DNA of 64,000 nt from Methanobacteriota archaeon (GCA_002720095.2 PBGP02000005.1:3747-67746); one strand, 5' to 3'; shown: positions 1 to 8,381, counted from the first letter of the stretch. Made by a program: numbers and translations. Notes: a model not told the origin generated them from the sequence alone.

Positions 1-62
1 TAGAGGAAGTGTATTTGATTTTTCATTGAAAACAGTATTAATTTCTATTTTAAAAGGTCATT

Positions 63-241
63 ATGTCCAGACAATCTAACCAAGAGCTCCTAAAAAACCA
101 AATAGATGAGGAATAAATTGATGAAAATGATGAATTAACTGAATTTAAAAAATGGATTGAGAAGAATCTAATATTATTTGTTTCATTACAAATTCTGTGT
201 TTGCATTAATTATAATATTATTTTATACTATTGTAGGTTAA
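63..241 (+). pseudogene. Broken small membrane-protein ORF
   Basis: An ATG at 63 follows a plausible ribosome-binding site (AAGGTCA). It starts a hydrophilic, Asp/Glu-rich reading frame that meets a TAA after 17 codons. The same frame then continues with coding-like sequence (IDENDELTEFKKWIEKN and a hydrophobic start). A second frame carries the rest of a membrane helix (NSVFALIIILFYTIVG) up to a TAA just before the thiolase stop. One in-frame stop and one frame change would therefore have to be removed to restore a single-pass protein of about 58 residues. It could be a decayed gene, a sequencing or assembly error, or chance. The rest of bases 1-241 holds nothing else I recognise. Confidence 0.25.
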
Positions 242-1438
242 CTAATTAATTTCAACAAGCATTGCAACAGCATTTCCTCCACCCAAGCACAAACTTACAA
301 TCCCATTCCTTGCTTGTAATCTACGCATTGCTTGGAACATTGTAATTAAACAACGTGTTCCTGAAGTTCCTATTGGGTGTCCAAGAGAAACTGCACCTCC
401 ATGTAAATTTAATTTTTCTTCTGGAATTCCAACACCTGCTAATACTGCGCATGAAGCAGAGGCAAATGCTTCATTATGTTCAAAAACATCTACATCATCA
501 ACACTCAAATTATTTCTTTCTAACAATGAATTAATTGCTGGAATTGGTGCAGCCATCACTCTTTCTGGTTCTACTCCACTAGTTACATAATCCCTAATTG
601 AACAGTATACTGTTAATCCATGTTCTTCAGCAAAATCTGCGCTTGTAACTAATACTGCCGATGCACCATCTGAAAGTTGACTTGCATTTCCTGCGGTAAC
701 TACTCCCTCTTCAAGGAAAGCTGGTTTCATTTCTGATAATTTTTCTAATGAAATATTTTCTCTAATTCCTTCATCTCTTTCTAATAAAATTTCATTTCCC
801 TCTCGATCTACTCCTTTTACAGGAAATGATTCTTCATCAAACCATCCATTTACCCAAGCATTGTTTGCTTTAGCATGGCTTGAAACACTAAATTTATCTA
901 TTAATTCTCTGGATAAAGAAAATTCATTTGCAACGATCTCACCTGTGTTTCCCATATGTACATCATTGTAAACGTCCCATAATCCATCATGAATCATCAC
1001 ATTTACCAAATCTTCAGGAGGTACAGGTTCACCTCTTTTTGATTTAAAAACCAACTTTGGGGCATTTGTCATTGATTCCATACCTCCTGCAATAATACAT
1101 TTATTTTCACCGCATTTTATGCTATTTGCGGCTAACATTACTGCTTTCAAAGCAGACCCACAGACTTTGTTTACCGTATATGCAGCTGTACTAACTGGTA
1201 GACCTGAATGAATTGCCACTTGTCTAGCAGGAGCTTGTCCAGAACCAGCTTGCAAAACCTGTCCAAAAATAAGTTCATCAATTAAATTTGACTTAGGGTT
1301 TATTCTGGTTCTTGAAAGTAATTCTTTCACAACTAATACCCCTAAATCAATTGCTGAATATTCTCTTAATGCGCCACGATATTTGCCAATAGGTGTACGC
1401 GCAAAACCACAAATTACAACCTCTGAAGATTTCCCCAT
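242..1438 (-). CDS. Acetyl-CoA acetyltransferase (thiolase)
   Basis: Thiolases reversibly condense two acetyl-CoA to acetoacetyl-CoA, or cleave 3-ketoacyl-CoA. The 398-residue length is normal. The acyl-accepting cysteine is C93 in NKVCGSALKAV. The NEAF motif follows at about 322, H354 lies in GGAVSLGHPIGTSG, and the second catalytic cysteine C384 lies in CLGGGNA. The start ATG has a GAAGGTA-type ribosome-binding site. It is transcribed divergently from the endonuclease IV-like gene. An acyl-CoA dehydrogenase lies 17 kb away (18433-19581), so a role in fatty acid or amino acid breakdown is as possible as mevalonate synthesis. The sequence alone does not settle the direction. Confidence 0.93.
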   Translation of the reverse strand: MGKSSEVVICGFARTPIGKYRGALREYSAIDLGVLVVKELLSRTRINPKSNLIDELIFGQVLQAGSGQAPARQVAIHSGLPVSTAAYTVNKVCGSALKAVMLAANSIKCGENKCIIAGGMESMTNAPKLVFKSKRGEPVPPEDLVNVMIHDGLWDVYNDVHMGNTGEIVANEFSLSRELIDKFSVSSHAKANNAWVNGWFDEESFPVKGVDREGNEILLERDEGIRENISLEKLSEMKPAFLEEGVVTAGNASQLSDGASAVLVTSADFAEEHGLTVYCSIRDYVTSGVEPERVMAAPIPAINSLLERNNLSVDDVDVFEHNEAFASASCAVLAGVGIPEEKLNLHGGAVSLGHPIGTSGTRCLITMFQAMRRLQARNGIVSLCLGGGNAVAMLVEIN

Positions 1439-1560
1439 ATTACCTTCTCATAATTACCATGTTTTTAAATTAAAAAGATGTAAATAGACTTAGAATTATC
1501 AAAATATCCAAACATCCTTTTGTATAGACATCGATTCGGCGTATGGCGGGGGGATGGACA

Positions 1561-2985
1561 ATGCCAGTAAGATTAGGGCCTGCGGGGGTACCGCTATCGT
1601 GTAAAGGGCGAACAATTGTTGAGGGTATGGACGACATAATCAGTCTAGGAATGGATGCGATGGAAGTCCAAACCGTGAGAATGGTTGCTCCTAGTCATTT
1701 CGAGCAATATTGGCAAGCTGGTGCATTGTCCTACAAAGCAGATTTTGAATTGAATATTCATGGACCATATTATTCTGAAATTCTTGGAAACAGAATGAAG
1801 CTTAATCGTACACTTTCTAAACTAGAAGCGAGTTTACAGGCTGCAAAGGTACTTAATGCCAGACACATAACTTGTCATGTGGGACCTTATTTTGATAACT
1901 CAAAAGGTAGAGAATCAAACGAGATAGCGGCTAACATTTTTGCAGGAGTTGTAGACAGGGTTCACGAGATTTGGGAGGAGGATAATGATCATCCTGTATT
2001 CCCATGGCTATCTGAAAAAACACCAACTAAAATCGGAATAGAAACTAGCGGAAAACAAAATTTATGGGGAAGTATTGAAGAAGTTCTCGAAGTTGTTAAT
2101 CATGTTGAACATACAGTTCCAGTGATTAATTTTGCGCACATTCACTCCAGAGGACATGGTCGACTAAAAACTAGTGAAGATTATGGAGAGTTGTTTGATT
2201 TAGTTAGAGAGACTATAGGAACAAAAGAATTTTATTGTCATTTCTCAGGGGTAGAACATCTTATGGGAAATGCGCTTCATTACACTCAAATTAAAAAATC
2301 TGACCTAAATTTCGAACCTTTGGCTGAATTTTTAGTTGAAGACGGTGATTGGTTAGATGTAACTATTATCTCAGACTCTCCACTCTTAGAGCATGATGCA
2401 ATGTACATGAGCCAGTTAATCAGCAAATCTAGACATAGGCAACTCGAGCGTAAAGCAAGAGAACAAAGAAGACGAGAACTAGCATTAAAATCTGGAATGA
2501 GCCCTGAAGAATTAGAAATTCGTGAAAAAGAAGCAGCAGAAAAAAGACGTAATGCTGAGGCATCAGCACCAATTCAAATGTTCGATGAAATTGATATTGA
2601 CCCAAGAAAAATACTAGACACTAAAACAGTCGCTCAATTAAAAGAAATTTGTAGAGAAAAAGAGTTGCCTGTTTCTGGTAAGAAAAATGATTTAATTCAA
2701 AGATTATATGTTAAGATGATGGAAGAAAAAGAAATCGAAAAGCGTATAGAGGTTTATGAACATAAAACTGTAGCTCAACTCAAAGATTTGCTTAGAGAGA
2801 TGAATGTCCCTGTTTCTGGAACAAAACCCGAGCTAATCAGTAAGTTAATGGTTGCAGAAGATGAATTAATGGAACAATCTGAATTAGAAAAACAAAATTC
2901 AGATACATCTGATTTCAAAGGTGATAAATCTAAAGAAAATGAAGACGATTTATTTTCCAACGAGGATGACGATGATTTATTCTAA
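1561..2985 (+). CDS. Endonuclease IV-like TIM-barrel protein with two C-terminal SAP domains
   Basis: The first ~285 residues look like the AP endonuclease 2 / endonuclease IV barrel, which cuts DNA at abasic sites using metal ions. Candidate metal ligands are the His of HGPYY, the His of ITCHVG, the Glu of GIETSG, the histidines of NFAHIHSRGHG, the His of YCHFSG and the Glu before HDAMYM. A charged coiled-coil stretch follows, then two SAP motifs (each KTVAQLK followed by a PVSG-type turn), which usually bind DNA, and an acidic tail. The ATG at 1561 is chosen because a G-run at 1548-1553 sits 7 bases before it and the family begins near RLGPAGVPLSCKG; an in-frame ATG at 1543 is the alternative. 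Nuclease activity is inferred; other sugar-isomerase-like barrels share the fold. Confidence 0.8.
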   Translation: MPVRLGPAGVPLSCKGRTIVEGMDDIISLGMDAMEVQTVRMVAPSHFEQYWQAGALSYKADFELNIHGPYYSEILGNRMKLNRTLSKLEASLQAAKVLNARHITCHVGPYFDNSKGRESNEIAANIFAGVVDRVHEIWEEDNDHPVFPWLSEKTPTKIGIETSGKQNLWGSIEEVLEVVNHVEHTVPVINFAHIHSRGHGRLKTSEDYGELFDLVRETIGTKEFYCHFSGVEHLMGNALHYTQIKKSDLNFEPLAEFLVEDGDWLDVTIISDSPLLEHDAMYMSQLISKSRHRQLERKAREQRRRELALKSGMSPEELEIREKEAAEKRRNAEASAPIQMFDEIDIDPRKILDTKTVAQLKEICREKELPVSGKKNDLIQRLYVKMMEEKEIEKRIEVYEHKTVAQLKDLLREMNVPVSGTKPELISKLMVAEDELMEQSELEKQNSDTSDFKGDKSKENEDDLFSNEDDDDLF

Positions 2986-3037
2986 GCGTAATTTAGCGCA
3001 AGTCTTGAAAAGAGTAAATCAATCGTGATGTTGTTCT

Positions 3038-3111
3038 GGGACAGTAGCTTAGCCTGGGAGAGCGCCGCACTGAAGATGCGGAGGTCGCTGGTTCAAGTCC
3101 GGCCTGTCCCA
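3038..3111 (+). tRNA. tRNA-Phe (anticodon GAA)
   Basis: A complete cloverleaf is visible. The acceptor stem pairs GGGACAG with CTGTCCC, with discriminator A at 3111. The anticodon stem is CCGCA/TGCGG with loop CTGAAGA, giving anticodon GAA at 3072-3074. The T arm holds GGTTCAAGTCC. There is no intron and CCA is not encoded. It lies in the gap between the endonuclease IV-like gene and RNase PH. Confidence 0.97.
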
Positions 3112-3129
3112 CTCTTCAAATCTCTCAAC

Positions 3130-3939
3130 TTACAAGTTTTCAAAAAGTTTTGATTGGAATCGGTGTAAGTCAGCAATACCTTTTTTAGACATTTCAATTA
3201 ATTGTGTTAATTGTTCTCCTGTAAACGTTGATTCCTCACCAGTACCTTGAATTTCAACGAATTCTCCGTTACTTGTCATTATTACATTCATATCAACATC
3301 TGCATTACTGTCTAAATTATAGTCAAGATCTAGATAAACATCATCATCAATTAACCCAACACTTATGGCAGCAACATCATTTCTCATTACAGACTGTTCA
3401 TGTGCTGTCATTTCTGAATTTGTCAGTTCTATATCATCTAAATCTTGATTTAACCGTTTCTCTAATGGTATACAATCCCCGCTTTTAATCAATCTTCTAA
3501 TGGCTAATCTCAATGCTATTGAGGCCGCAGTGATTGATGCACATCTTGTACCCCCATCTGCATTAAGCACATCACAGTCAACAGTCAAAGAAATTGGACC
3601 CAATTCATCCAAATTGACTACTCCCCTTAATGACCTAGCAATCAATCTTTCAATTTCCATAGTTCTGCCCTTAGCTCCTTGTCTCTCTCTTCTAAACCTG
3701 GTATCTGTTGAACCTGGCATCAACGAATATTCCGCATTAACCCAACCTCGGTTACCATCTCTTGGAAACCACCTTGGTAAACTTGGTGCCTTAGTTGCAC
3801 ACGCAAGCACTACTGTATTTCCCTGACGATATAGAACTGATGCTAATGCGTTTTCGGTAAAATCCAATTCTACTACTGGTTCTCTCATTTGTGATTTCTC
3901 TCTACTACTTTCAATCGGAGTGGCTTTTAGTTTGCCCAT
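3130..3939 (-). CDS. rph: RNase PH, bacterial type
   Basis: RNase PH is a phosphate-dependent 3'-5' exoribonuclease that trims tRNA 3' ends. The signature runs in order: GWVNAEYSLMPGSTDTR, RERQGAKGRTMEIERLIARSLR, LTVDCDVLNADGGTRCASIT, then DLDYNLDSNADVDMNVIMTSNG and EFVEIQGTGEE. This order and spacing match bacterial RNase PH rather than the archaeal exosome subunits Rrp41/Rrp42. An insertion of roughly 15-20 residues (about 165-185) sits before VAAISVGL. At 269 residues it is slightly longer than the usual ~240. Its 3' end faces the tRNA-Phe gene. The family is clear; whether an exosome also exists cannot be seen here. Confidence 0.9.
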   Translation of the reverse strand: MGKLKATPIESSREKSQMREPVVELDFTENALASVLYRQGNTVVLACATKAPSLPRWFPRDGNRGWVNAEYSLMPGSTDTRFRRERQGAKGRTMEIERLIARSLRGVVNLDELGPISLTVDCDVLNADGGTRCASITAASIALRLAIRRLIKSGDCIPLEKRLNQDLDDIELTNSEMTAHEQSVMRNDVAAISVGLIDDDVYLDLDYNLDSNADVDMNVIMTSNGEFVEIQGTGEESTFTGEQLTQLIEMSKKGIADLHRFQSKLFENL

Positions 3940-4011
3940 AAGGTCCGCTCTCTAGTTTACTTCTCAACCTTTTCTATATTTTTAATAAAAAATCAATTGA
4001 AACAATTTTAT

Positions 4012-4027
4012 TAATCAAAATTGATTA
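4012..4027. promoter_or_regulatory. Palindrome upstream of the riboflavin operon
   Basis: Perfect inverted repeat TAATCAA-AA-TTGATTA in the 150-base gap between rph and ribB. An overlapping longer-spaced pair (AATCAATT at 3991 and AATTGATT at 4019) shares its right arm. The position fits an operator for the riboflavin operon, but the region is AT-rich, so chance is possible. The rest of the gap (3940-4089) holds no gene. Confidence 0.35.
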
Positions 4028-4089
4028 GAAACCAAGTACAAAAGATTAACATTGCTTACCTGCGGGGCTTTATAAGGGGGGTTAAAAAA

Positions 4090-4800
4090 TTGAGTACACG
4101 AGTTGACAAAGCAATTGAAGCTTTTTCCCGAGGAGACCCTATTTGCGTTTTTGATTCTGAATATCGTGAAGGTGAAACTGATTTGCTTTTTTCAGCAATA
4201 AAGATTACAGAAGAAAAAATTAGAACATTAAGAAAGGAATGTGGTGGATTATTATTTCTAGCCATTGGAAACGAAATAGGTGAAATGTTTGGACTACCGT
4301 ATTTGCAAGAACTATATGATAATTCTATCTTGAATGATTCTTATCCTACTCTGAAGGAATTATCAACTAATGATTTAAAATATGACTCTAAATCTGCATT
4401 TACACTTTCAATTAATCATAGAGACACATATACTGGAATCACCGATTCAGATCGTTGCTTGACAACTAAAAGGTTTGCTGAATTGAGTAGTGAATTGATA
4501 TCAAAAAAGGATAGGGAATCAATCGCGGCTAGTAAATTAGGTAGTGAATTCAGAACACCAGGACATATTCCTGTATGTCTAGAGCAAAAAGGTGGGTTGA
4601 AAACTAGGGAAGGACATACAGAACTTGCCGTTGCAGTCTCACGATTAGCGAACGAACCACCTGTTGTGATAGGTGCTGAAATGCTTCAACCAGAGGGTAG
4701 TGCAGCATTAAGCGTGGAGGATGCTAAAAAATGGGCCTCAGAAAGAGGTATACTATTTTTAACAGGTGATGAGATTAAGAAGAAGATCCAAGGTGATTAA
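4090..4800 (+). CDS. ribB: 3,4-dihydroxy-2-butanone 4-phosphate synthase
   Basis: This enzyme turns ribulose 5-phosphate into the four-carbon precursor of riboflavin. The acidic metal/substrate motif is DSEYREGETDLLF, followed by CGGLLFLAI, SINHRDTYTGITDSDR and RTPGHIPV, with a late GHTELAVAVSRLA. The family N-terminus (VDKAIEAFSRGDP) points to a TTG start at 4090, with a strong GGGGGG site about 9 bases upstream; the frame stays open to 4021 but lacks family similarity there. It is not fused to a GTP cyclohydrolase II domain. It is the first gene of the riboflavin operon, and its stop abuts the ATG of ribL. Confidence 0.92.
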   Translation: MSTRVDKAIEAFSRGDPICVFDSEYREGETDLLFSAIKITEEKIRTLRKECGGLLFLAIGNEIGEMFGLPYLQELYDNSILNDSYPTLKELSTNDLKYDSKSAFTLSINHRDTYTGITDSDRCLTTKRFAELSSELISKKDRESIAASKLGSEFRTPGHIPVCLEQKGGLKTREGHTELAVAVSRLANEPPVVIGAEMLQPEGSAALSVEDAKKWASERGILFLTGDEIKKKIQGD

Positions 4801-5247
4801 ATGAAACGTGTGTTAGCTGTGGGTGTTTTTGATTTACTACATGCAGGACATTTACACTATCTGGAACAAGCCAAATCACTTGGAAATGATTTAACTGTAA
4901 TTGTAGCACACGACGATACTGTTAGACAAAGAAAGCATGAACCTATCACTTTACAGGATATGAGAAAAAGAATGGTGGAGGGTTTAAAACCCGTAGATTC
5001 TGTCTACATTGGAAACCCTCCTGGAATTTCGATGTTTGAAATCTTAGTTGATATTGAACCGGATATTATTGCATTAGGATACGATCAAGAACATGCTGAA
5101 GAGTGGATTAGAAAAGAATTAGATGCACGCAATCTATCTCACATAGATGTAAAAAGAGTTGAAGGTTTGGAAGGAGATTTAGACGGAACAAGAAAAATTG
5201 TTAGTAAAATCATTGACTTATGGAATGTAGTTAAAATGGATGAGTGA
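4801..5247 (+). CDS. ribL: FAD synthetase, archaeal RibL type (nucleotidyltransferase)
   Basis: RibL transfers AMP from ATP to FMN, giving FAD. The 148-residue protein is a single cytidylyltransferase-like domain with the HxGH motif at residues 14-17 (HAGH) and GVFDLLHAGHLHYL at the N-terminus. The second-half nucleotide-binding region ends in GTRKIVSKI. It begins directly after the ribB stop. Context strongly favours FAD synthesis over glycerol-3-phosphate or other cytidylyltransferases, which share the fold. Confidence 0.87.
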   Translation: MKRVLAVGVFDLLHAGHLHYLEQAKSLGNDLTVIVAHDDTVRQRKHEPITLQDMRKRMVEGLKPVDSVYIGNPPGISMFEILVDIEPDIIALGYDQEHAEEWIRKELDARNLSHIDVKRVEGLEGDLDGTRKIVSKIIDLWNVVKMDE

Positions 5248-5248
5248 A

Positions 5249-5851
5249 ATGTTTTCGGGTATTGTGGCAGGGCTTGGAATTGTTGAACATATTGAAGATA
5301 AAAATCAACTAAGACATATTAGAATTAGATTGCCTGAAGGAGCTAAAGAAAATATATCTCAAGGTGCTAGTATCTCACTAGATGGTGTTTGCCTTACTGT
5401 TGTAGAATTTAGTGAACATACGGCTAGTTTTGATATCATTGATGAAACATTGAGTAGAACTACTTTATCAAAAGTTGAAATTGGTGATATGATTAATATT
5501 GAGAGAGCAATGAAATATGGAGATGAAATTGGTGGCCATAATGTTTCTGGACATATCGATCATATGGCTGAAATAATTAAAATAAACACTCCAGAAAATA
5601 ATCACATTGTCAAATTAAAAATTCCATCAAATTATATGCCATATATCATTGAAAAGGGTTACATTGCATTAGATGGTTGTAGTCTTACAATTGCTGAAGT
5701 ATTCAATGATGGATTCAATGTTTGTTTGATTCCAGAAACATTACGTCGAACAACCTTTGGATTCAAAAAGGAAGGCGACTTCGTGAACTTTGAGATAGAG
5801 GCCAATACCAAGGCAATCGTAGATTCAATCAATAGAAAGAAAGGTGATTAA
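5249..5851 (+). CDS. Riboflavin synthase, bacterial two-domain type
   Basis: It dismutates two 6,7-dimethyl-8-ribityllumazine molecules to riboflavin. The protein begins MFSGIVAGLGIVEHI, the typical family start, and consists of two homologous lumazine-binding barrels: the first ends GVCLTV and the second carries GYIALDGCSLTIAEV and PETLRRTTFG. At 201 residues it matches the bacterial RibE/fungal class. Many archaea instead use an unrelated riboflavin synthase derived from lumazine synthase. The ATG at 5249 is preferred over one at 5240 because MFSG is the conserved terminus and the earlier start would overlap ribL. Confidence 0.92.
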   Translation: MFSGIVAGLGIVEHIEDKNQLRHIRIRLPEGAKENISQGASISLDGVCLTVVEFSEHTASFDIIDETLSRTTLSKVEIGDMINIERAMKYGDEIGGHNVSGHIDHMAEIIKINTPENNHIVKLKIPSNYMPYIIEKGYIALDGCSLTIAEVFNDGFNVCLIPETLRRTTFGFKKEGDFVNFEIEANTKAIVDSINRKKGD

Positions 5852-5852
5852 A

Positions 5853-6299
5853 ATGAAAGGTTCAATACATATTATTTGTACATCATACCATAAACAACAA
5901 ATAGAAAAAATGTTGGAAGTGGCTAAAAAAACTGCTAAGGAAGAGGGTAGACAAATAGGTAAAGTTTATTGGTTACCTGGGGTTTTAGAGATCCCATATG
6001 GAATTAGGAAAATTTCGCATATAAATACGGCATATGAATATGAAAAAACTCAACATGATGGTTTTGTTGTGTTAGGAATTATTGAGAAGGGTAAAACTAA
6101 ACATGGTAAAGTGATAGGTCAAGCAGTGATTAAAGACTTAATTAAATTTCAAACAGGGAAAGGTGGAAGACCAGTGGGAATTGGAATCATAGGCCCTGAT
6201 GCAACTCCAGAACAAATTGAAGAGAGATTGGAAATGCATGCTAAAAATGCAGTTTTGGCAGTATCACACTTAATGAAAAGAATTAGTGAATGGGAGTGA
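5853..6299 (+). CDS. ribH: 6,7-dimethyl-8-ribityllumazine synthase
   Basis: RibH condenses the RibB product with the pyrimidine intermediate to form lumazine, the substrate of the preceding gene's product. Motifs are the substrate loop LPGVLEIPYGI, the GIIEKGKTKH segment with the catalytic-region histidine, and IIGPDATPEQIEERLEMH. The ATG at 5853 follows AGGTGAT at normal spacing; an in-frame GTG at 5844 overlaps the preceding stop and is less likely. The 148-residue length is normal. It is tightly packed between riboflavin synthase and thioredoxin reductase. Confidence 0.9.
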   Translation: MKGSIHIICTSYHKQQIEKMLEVAKKTAKEEGRQIGKVYWLPGVLEIPYGIRKISHINTAYEYEKTQHDGFVVLGIIEKGKTKHGKVIGQAVIKDLIKFQTGKGGRPVGIGIIGPDATPEQIEERLEMHAKNAVLAVSHLMKRISEWE

Positions 6300-6305
6300 A
6301 AAAAA

Positions 6306-7235
6306 ATGAGTGATATAAGAAATGTAATAATTATTGGAAGCGGTCCTGCAGGTTATACTGCTGGACTTTATACTGCTAGAGCCATGTTAGAACCTTTGAT
6401 GTTCTCCGGCTATGCTTCAGGTGGACAGTTAATGCTGACAAGTGATGTCGAAAATTTTCCTGGATATCCCCAAGGAATTACTGGACCAGAGATGATGATG
6501 CATCTAAGAGAACAAGCAGAAAGGTTCGGTTGTGAAGTAATTGACAAAAATGTAGCATCAGTTGATTTTTCTTCTAAACCATTCAAAGTTACGGTTGAAA
6601 ATGAAGTATTTCAATCTCATGCAATTATTGTTTGTACTGGAGCTGAAGCAATTTGGCTCAATGCAGAAAATGAAGATGCACAAAAAGGAAGAGGAATCTC
6701 TACTTGTGCTACATGTGATGGAGCATTTTTCAGAGATGAAGAAGTGTTGGTAATTGGTGGCGGGGATTCTGCTATGGAAGAAGCAACATTCTTGACAAGA
6801 TTTGCAAGTAAAGTTACAATTTTAAACAGAAGAGATGTATTTAGGGCTTCTACAATAATGTATGAAAGGGCCGCTGCAAATCCCAAAATTGAAATTAGAC
6901 CATTTAGACAAATTAAGAAATGGCTTTCAAATGAACAAGGCCTTACTGGTGCTTTAATTGAAGATCCGAGAGACGGTTCAACAGAAGAAATTAGCGCTAC
7001 TGGTGCTTTTATTGCAATAGGTCATAAACCAATCACTAAATTTTTAGACGAACAAATAGAAACTGACGATGAAGGATACATCTTACATAAAGAGCATACA
7101 ATGACTTCAATTCCCGGTGTTTTTGCAGCGGGAGATGTAGTTGATACAAGATATCGTCAAGCAATTACTGCTGCTGGAATGGGATGTCAAGCAGCAATAG
7201 ATTGTGAACGTTGGTTAGAAGATAATGTCCATTGA
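6306..7235 (+). CDS. trxB: Thioredoxin reductase (NADPH)
   Basis: A flavoprotein that passes electrons from NADPH to thioredoxin. The FAD motif GSGPAG is at residues 11-16. The redox pair C134/C137 sits in CATCDGAFF. An NADPH motif (GGGDSAMEEA) follows, and the C-terminal GVFAAGDVVD binds FAD. The 309-residue length fits low-molecular-weight TrxB. It lies 6 bases after ribH, so it may be cotranscribed with the flavin genes that supply its cofactor. One possible client is the peroxiredoxin at 22512-22970; that link is inference. Confidence 0.94.
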   Translation: MSDIRNVIIIGSGPAGYTAGLYTARAMLEPLMFSGYASGGQLMLTSDVENFPGYPQGITGPEMMMHLREQAERFGCEVIDKNVASVDFSSKPFKVTVENEVFQSHAIIVCTGAEAIWLNAENEDAQKGRGISTCATCDGAFFRDEEVLVIGGGDSAMEEATFLTRFASKVTILNRRDVFRASTIMYERAAANPKIEIRPFRQIKKWLSNEQGLTGALIEDPRDGSTEEISATGAFIAIGHKPITKFLDEQIETDDEGYILHKEHTMTSIPGVFAAGDVVDTRYRQAITAAGMGCQAAIDCERWLEDNVH

Positions 7236-7244
7236 GGTATATTT

Positions 7245-8303
7245 GTGTTAGATGACCGTTATGCTCGTCAAATAATCCTACCAGAGATAGGAGAAATAGG
7301 TCAGCAAAAATTGAAAGAGTGTTCAATTGTTGTAATTGGTGCAGGAGGTTTAGGTTCTCCAGCTCTTTTGTATCTTGCAGCAGCAGGTATTGGAAATATT
7401 ACAATTGTTGATGGGGATCTTGTAGAATCTAGTAATTTACATAGACAAGTATTGTATAATGAATCTGATATAGGAACAAAAAAAGCAGAAACTGCTGCTA
7501 AAAAATTAAAAGAAATAAATTCTCAAATAGAAATTAAGTTTATTTCAGAATTTTTAAATGAAGAAAACGCTAAAGAAATTGTGCAAAATCACGATATTCT
7601 AATTGATGGTAGTGATAATATCCCTACTAGATATATTTTAGATGATATCTGTAAAGAAATAGGTATCCCTTGGGTACATGCATCGATACATCGCTTCGAA
7701 GGGCAAATAGCTTGCTTCAATATTTCAAATGGCCCTGGTTATCGCGATTTATTCCCAGATTCAGCATCTGCCGAAAGTGTTCCGAACTGTGCTGAAGCTG
7801 GAGTATTAGGAGTACTTCCTGGAATTATAGGTACCATTCAAGCCACTCAAGCTCTGAAAATTTGTTTGGGTATCGGAAATGATTTGAGAGGTAAAATATT
7901 GCTAGTTGATACAAAAACAATGAATTTTAGAACTATGGTTTATGAGAAAGAAAGAAGAATAACTACTAAGGAAAAACCTAAAAATATTTCTCCAAGAGAA
8001 GTTAAAGCTTTGATTGATGACGGTTGGGAGCCATTTATCATTGATTGCAGATCCCAAAAAGAGTATCAAATTGCAAAATTGAAGAATGTGGATTTATTTG
8101 TAAATCACACTCAAATCGAGTCAGTGATAAATAAAATACCTAAAGACAAAGATTTGCTTGTATATTGCCATCATGGCACGAGATCAATGTATACAATTTC
8201 GTACCTTTATAATAATGGATTTAGAGGTGAAAATTTATTCAATCTAGCTGGAGGAATTGATTCATGGGCCCTAAGTGTAGATTCATCCATTCGGAGATAT
8301 TAA
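7245..8303 (+). CDS. ThiF/MoeB-family adenylyltransferase with C-terminal rhodanese domain
   Basis: E1-like enzymes adenylate the C-terminus of small sulfur-carrier proteins (ThiS, MoaD, SAMPs). Residues 1-~235 hold RQIILPEIGEIGQQKL, the nucleotide motif GAGGLGSPALLYLAAAG, DGDLVESSNLHRQ and CAEAGVLGVLPGIIG. Residues ~250-352 are rhodanese-like with active loop CHHGTRS, as in MOCS3/Uba4 proteins. The zinc-binding cysteine pairs usual in MoeB are missing: the first reads GYRD where CYRC is expected, and no second pair is seen. GTG start at 7245 with GAGGT upstream. The target could be molybdopterin, tRNA thiolation or thiamin; several molybdoenzyme genes are nearby. Confidence 0.85.
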   Translation: MLDDRYARQIILPEIGEIGQQKLKECSIVVIGAGGLGSPALLYLAAAGIGNITIVDGDLVESSNLHRQVLYNESDIGTKKAETAAKKLKEINSQIEIKFISEFLNEENAKEIVQNHDILIDGSDNIPTRYILDDICKEIGIPWVHASIHRFEGQIACFNISNGPGYRDLFPDSASAESVPNCAEAGVLGVLPGIIGTIQATQALKICLGIGNDLRGKILLVDTKTMNFRTMVYEKERRITTKEKPKNISPREVKALIDDGWEPFIIDCRSQKEYQIAKLKNVDLFVNHTQIESVINKIPKDKDLLVYCHHGTRSMYTISYLYNNGFRGENLFNLAGGIDSWALSVDSSIRRY

Positions 8304-8381
8304 TTTAATATGCAAAATAGAAAATATTTACAAATTCTTTGATAACATTCATTTGAAGGTGTCCCTACAGGAGTGATTAAC

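Noticed and set aside
4068-4075. CTTTATAA as TATA box for ribB
   Set aside because: It would place the transcript start at or after the TTG start at 4090, whereas GGGGGG next to it is a well-placed ribosome site that must be transcribed.
3940-4089. FMN riboswitch upstream of the riboflavin operon
   Set aside because: The conserved RFN helices and motifs are not present; only AT-rich sequence and a palindrome are seen.
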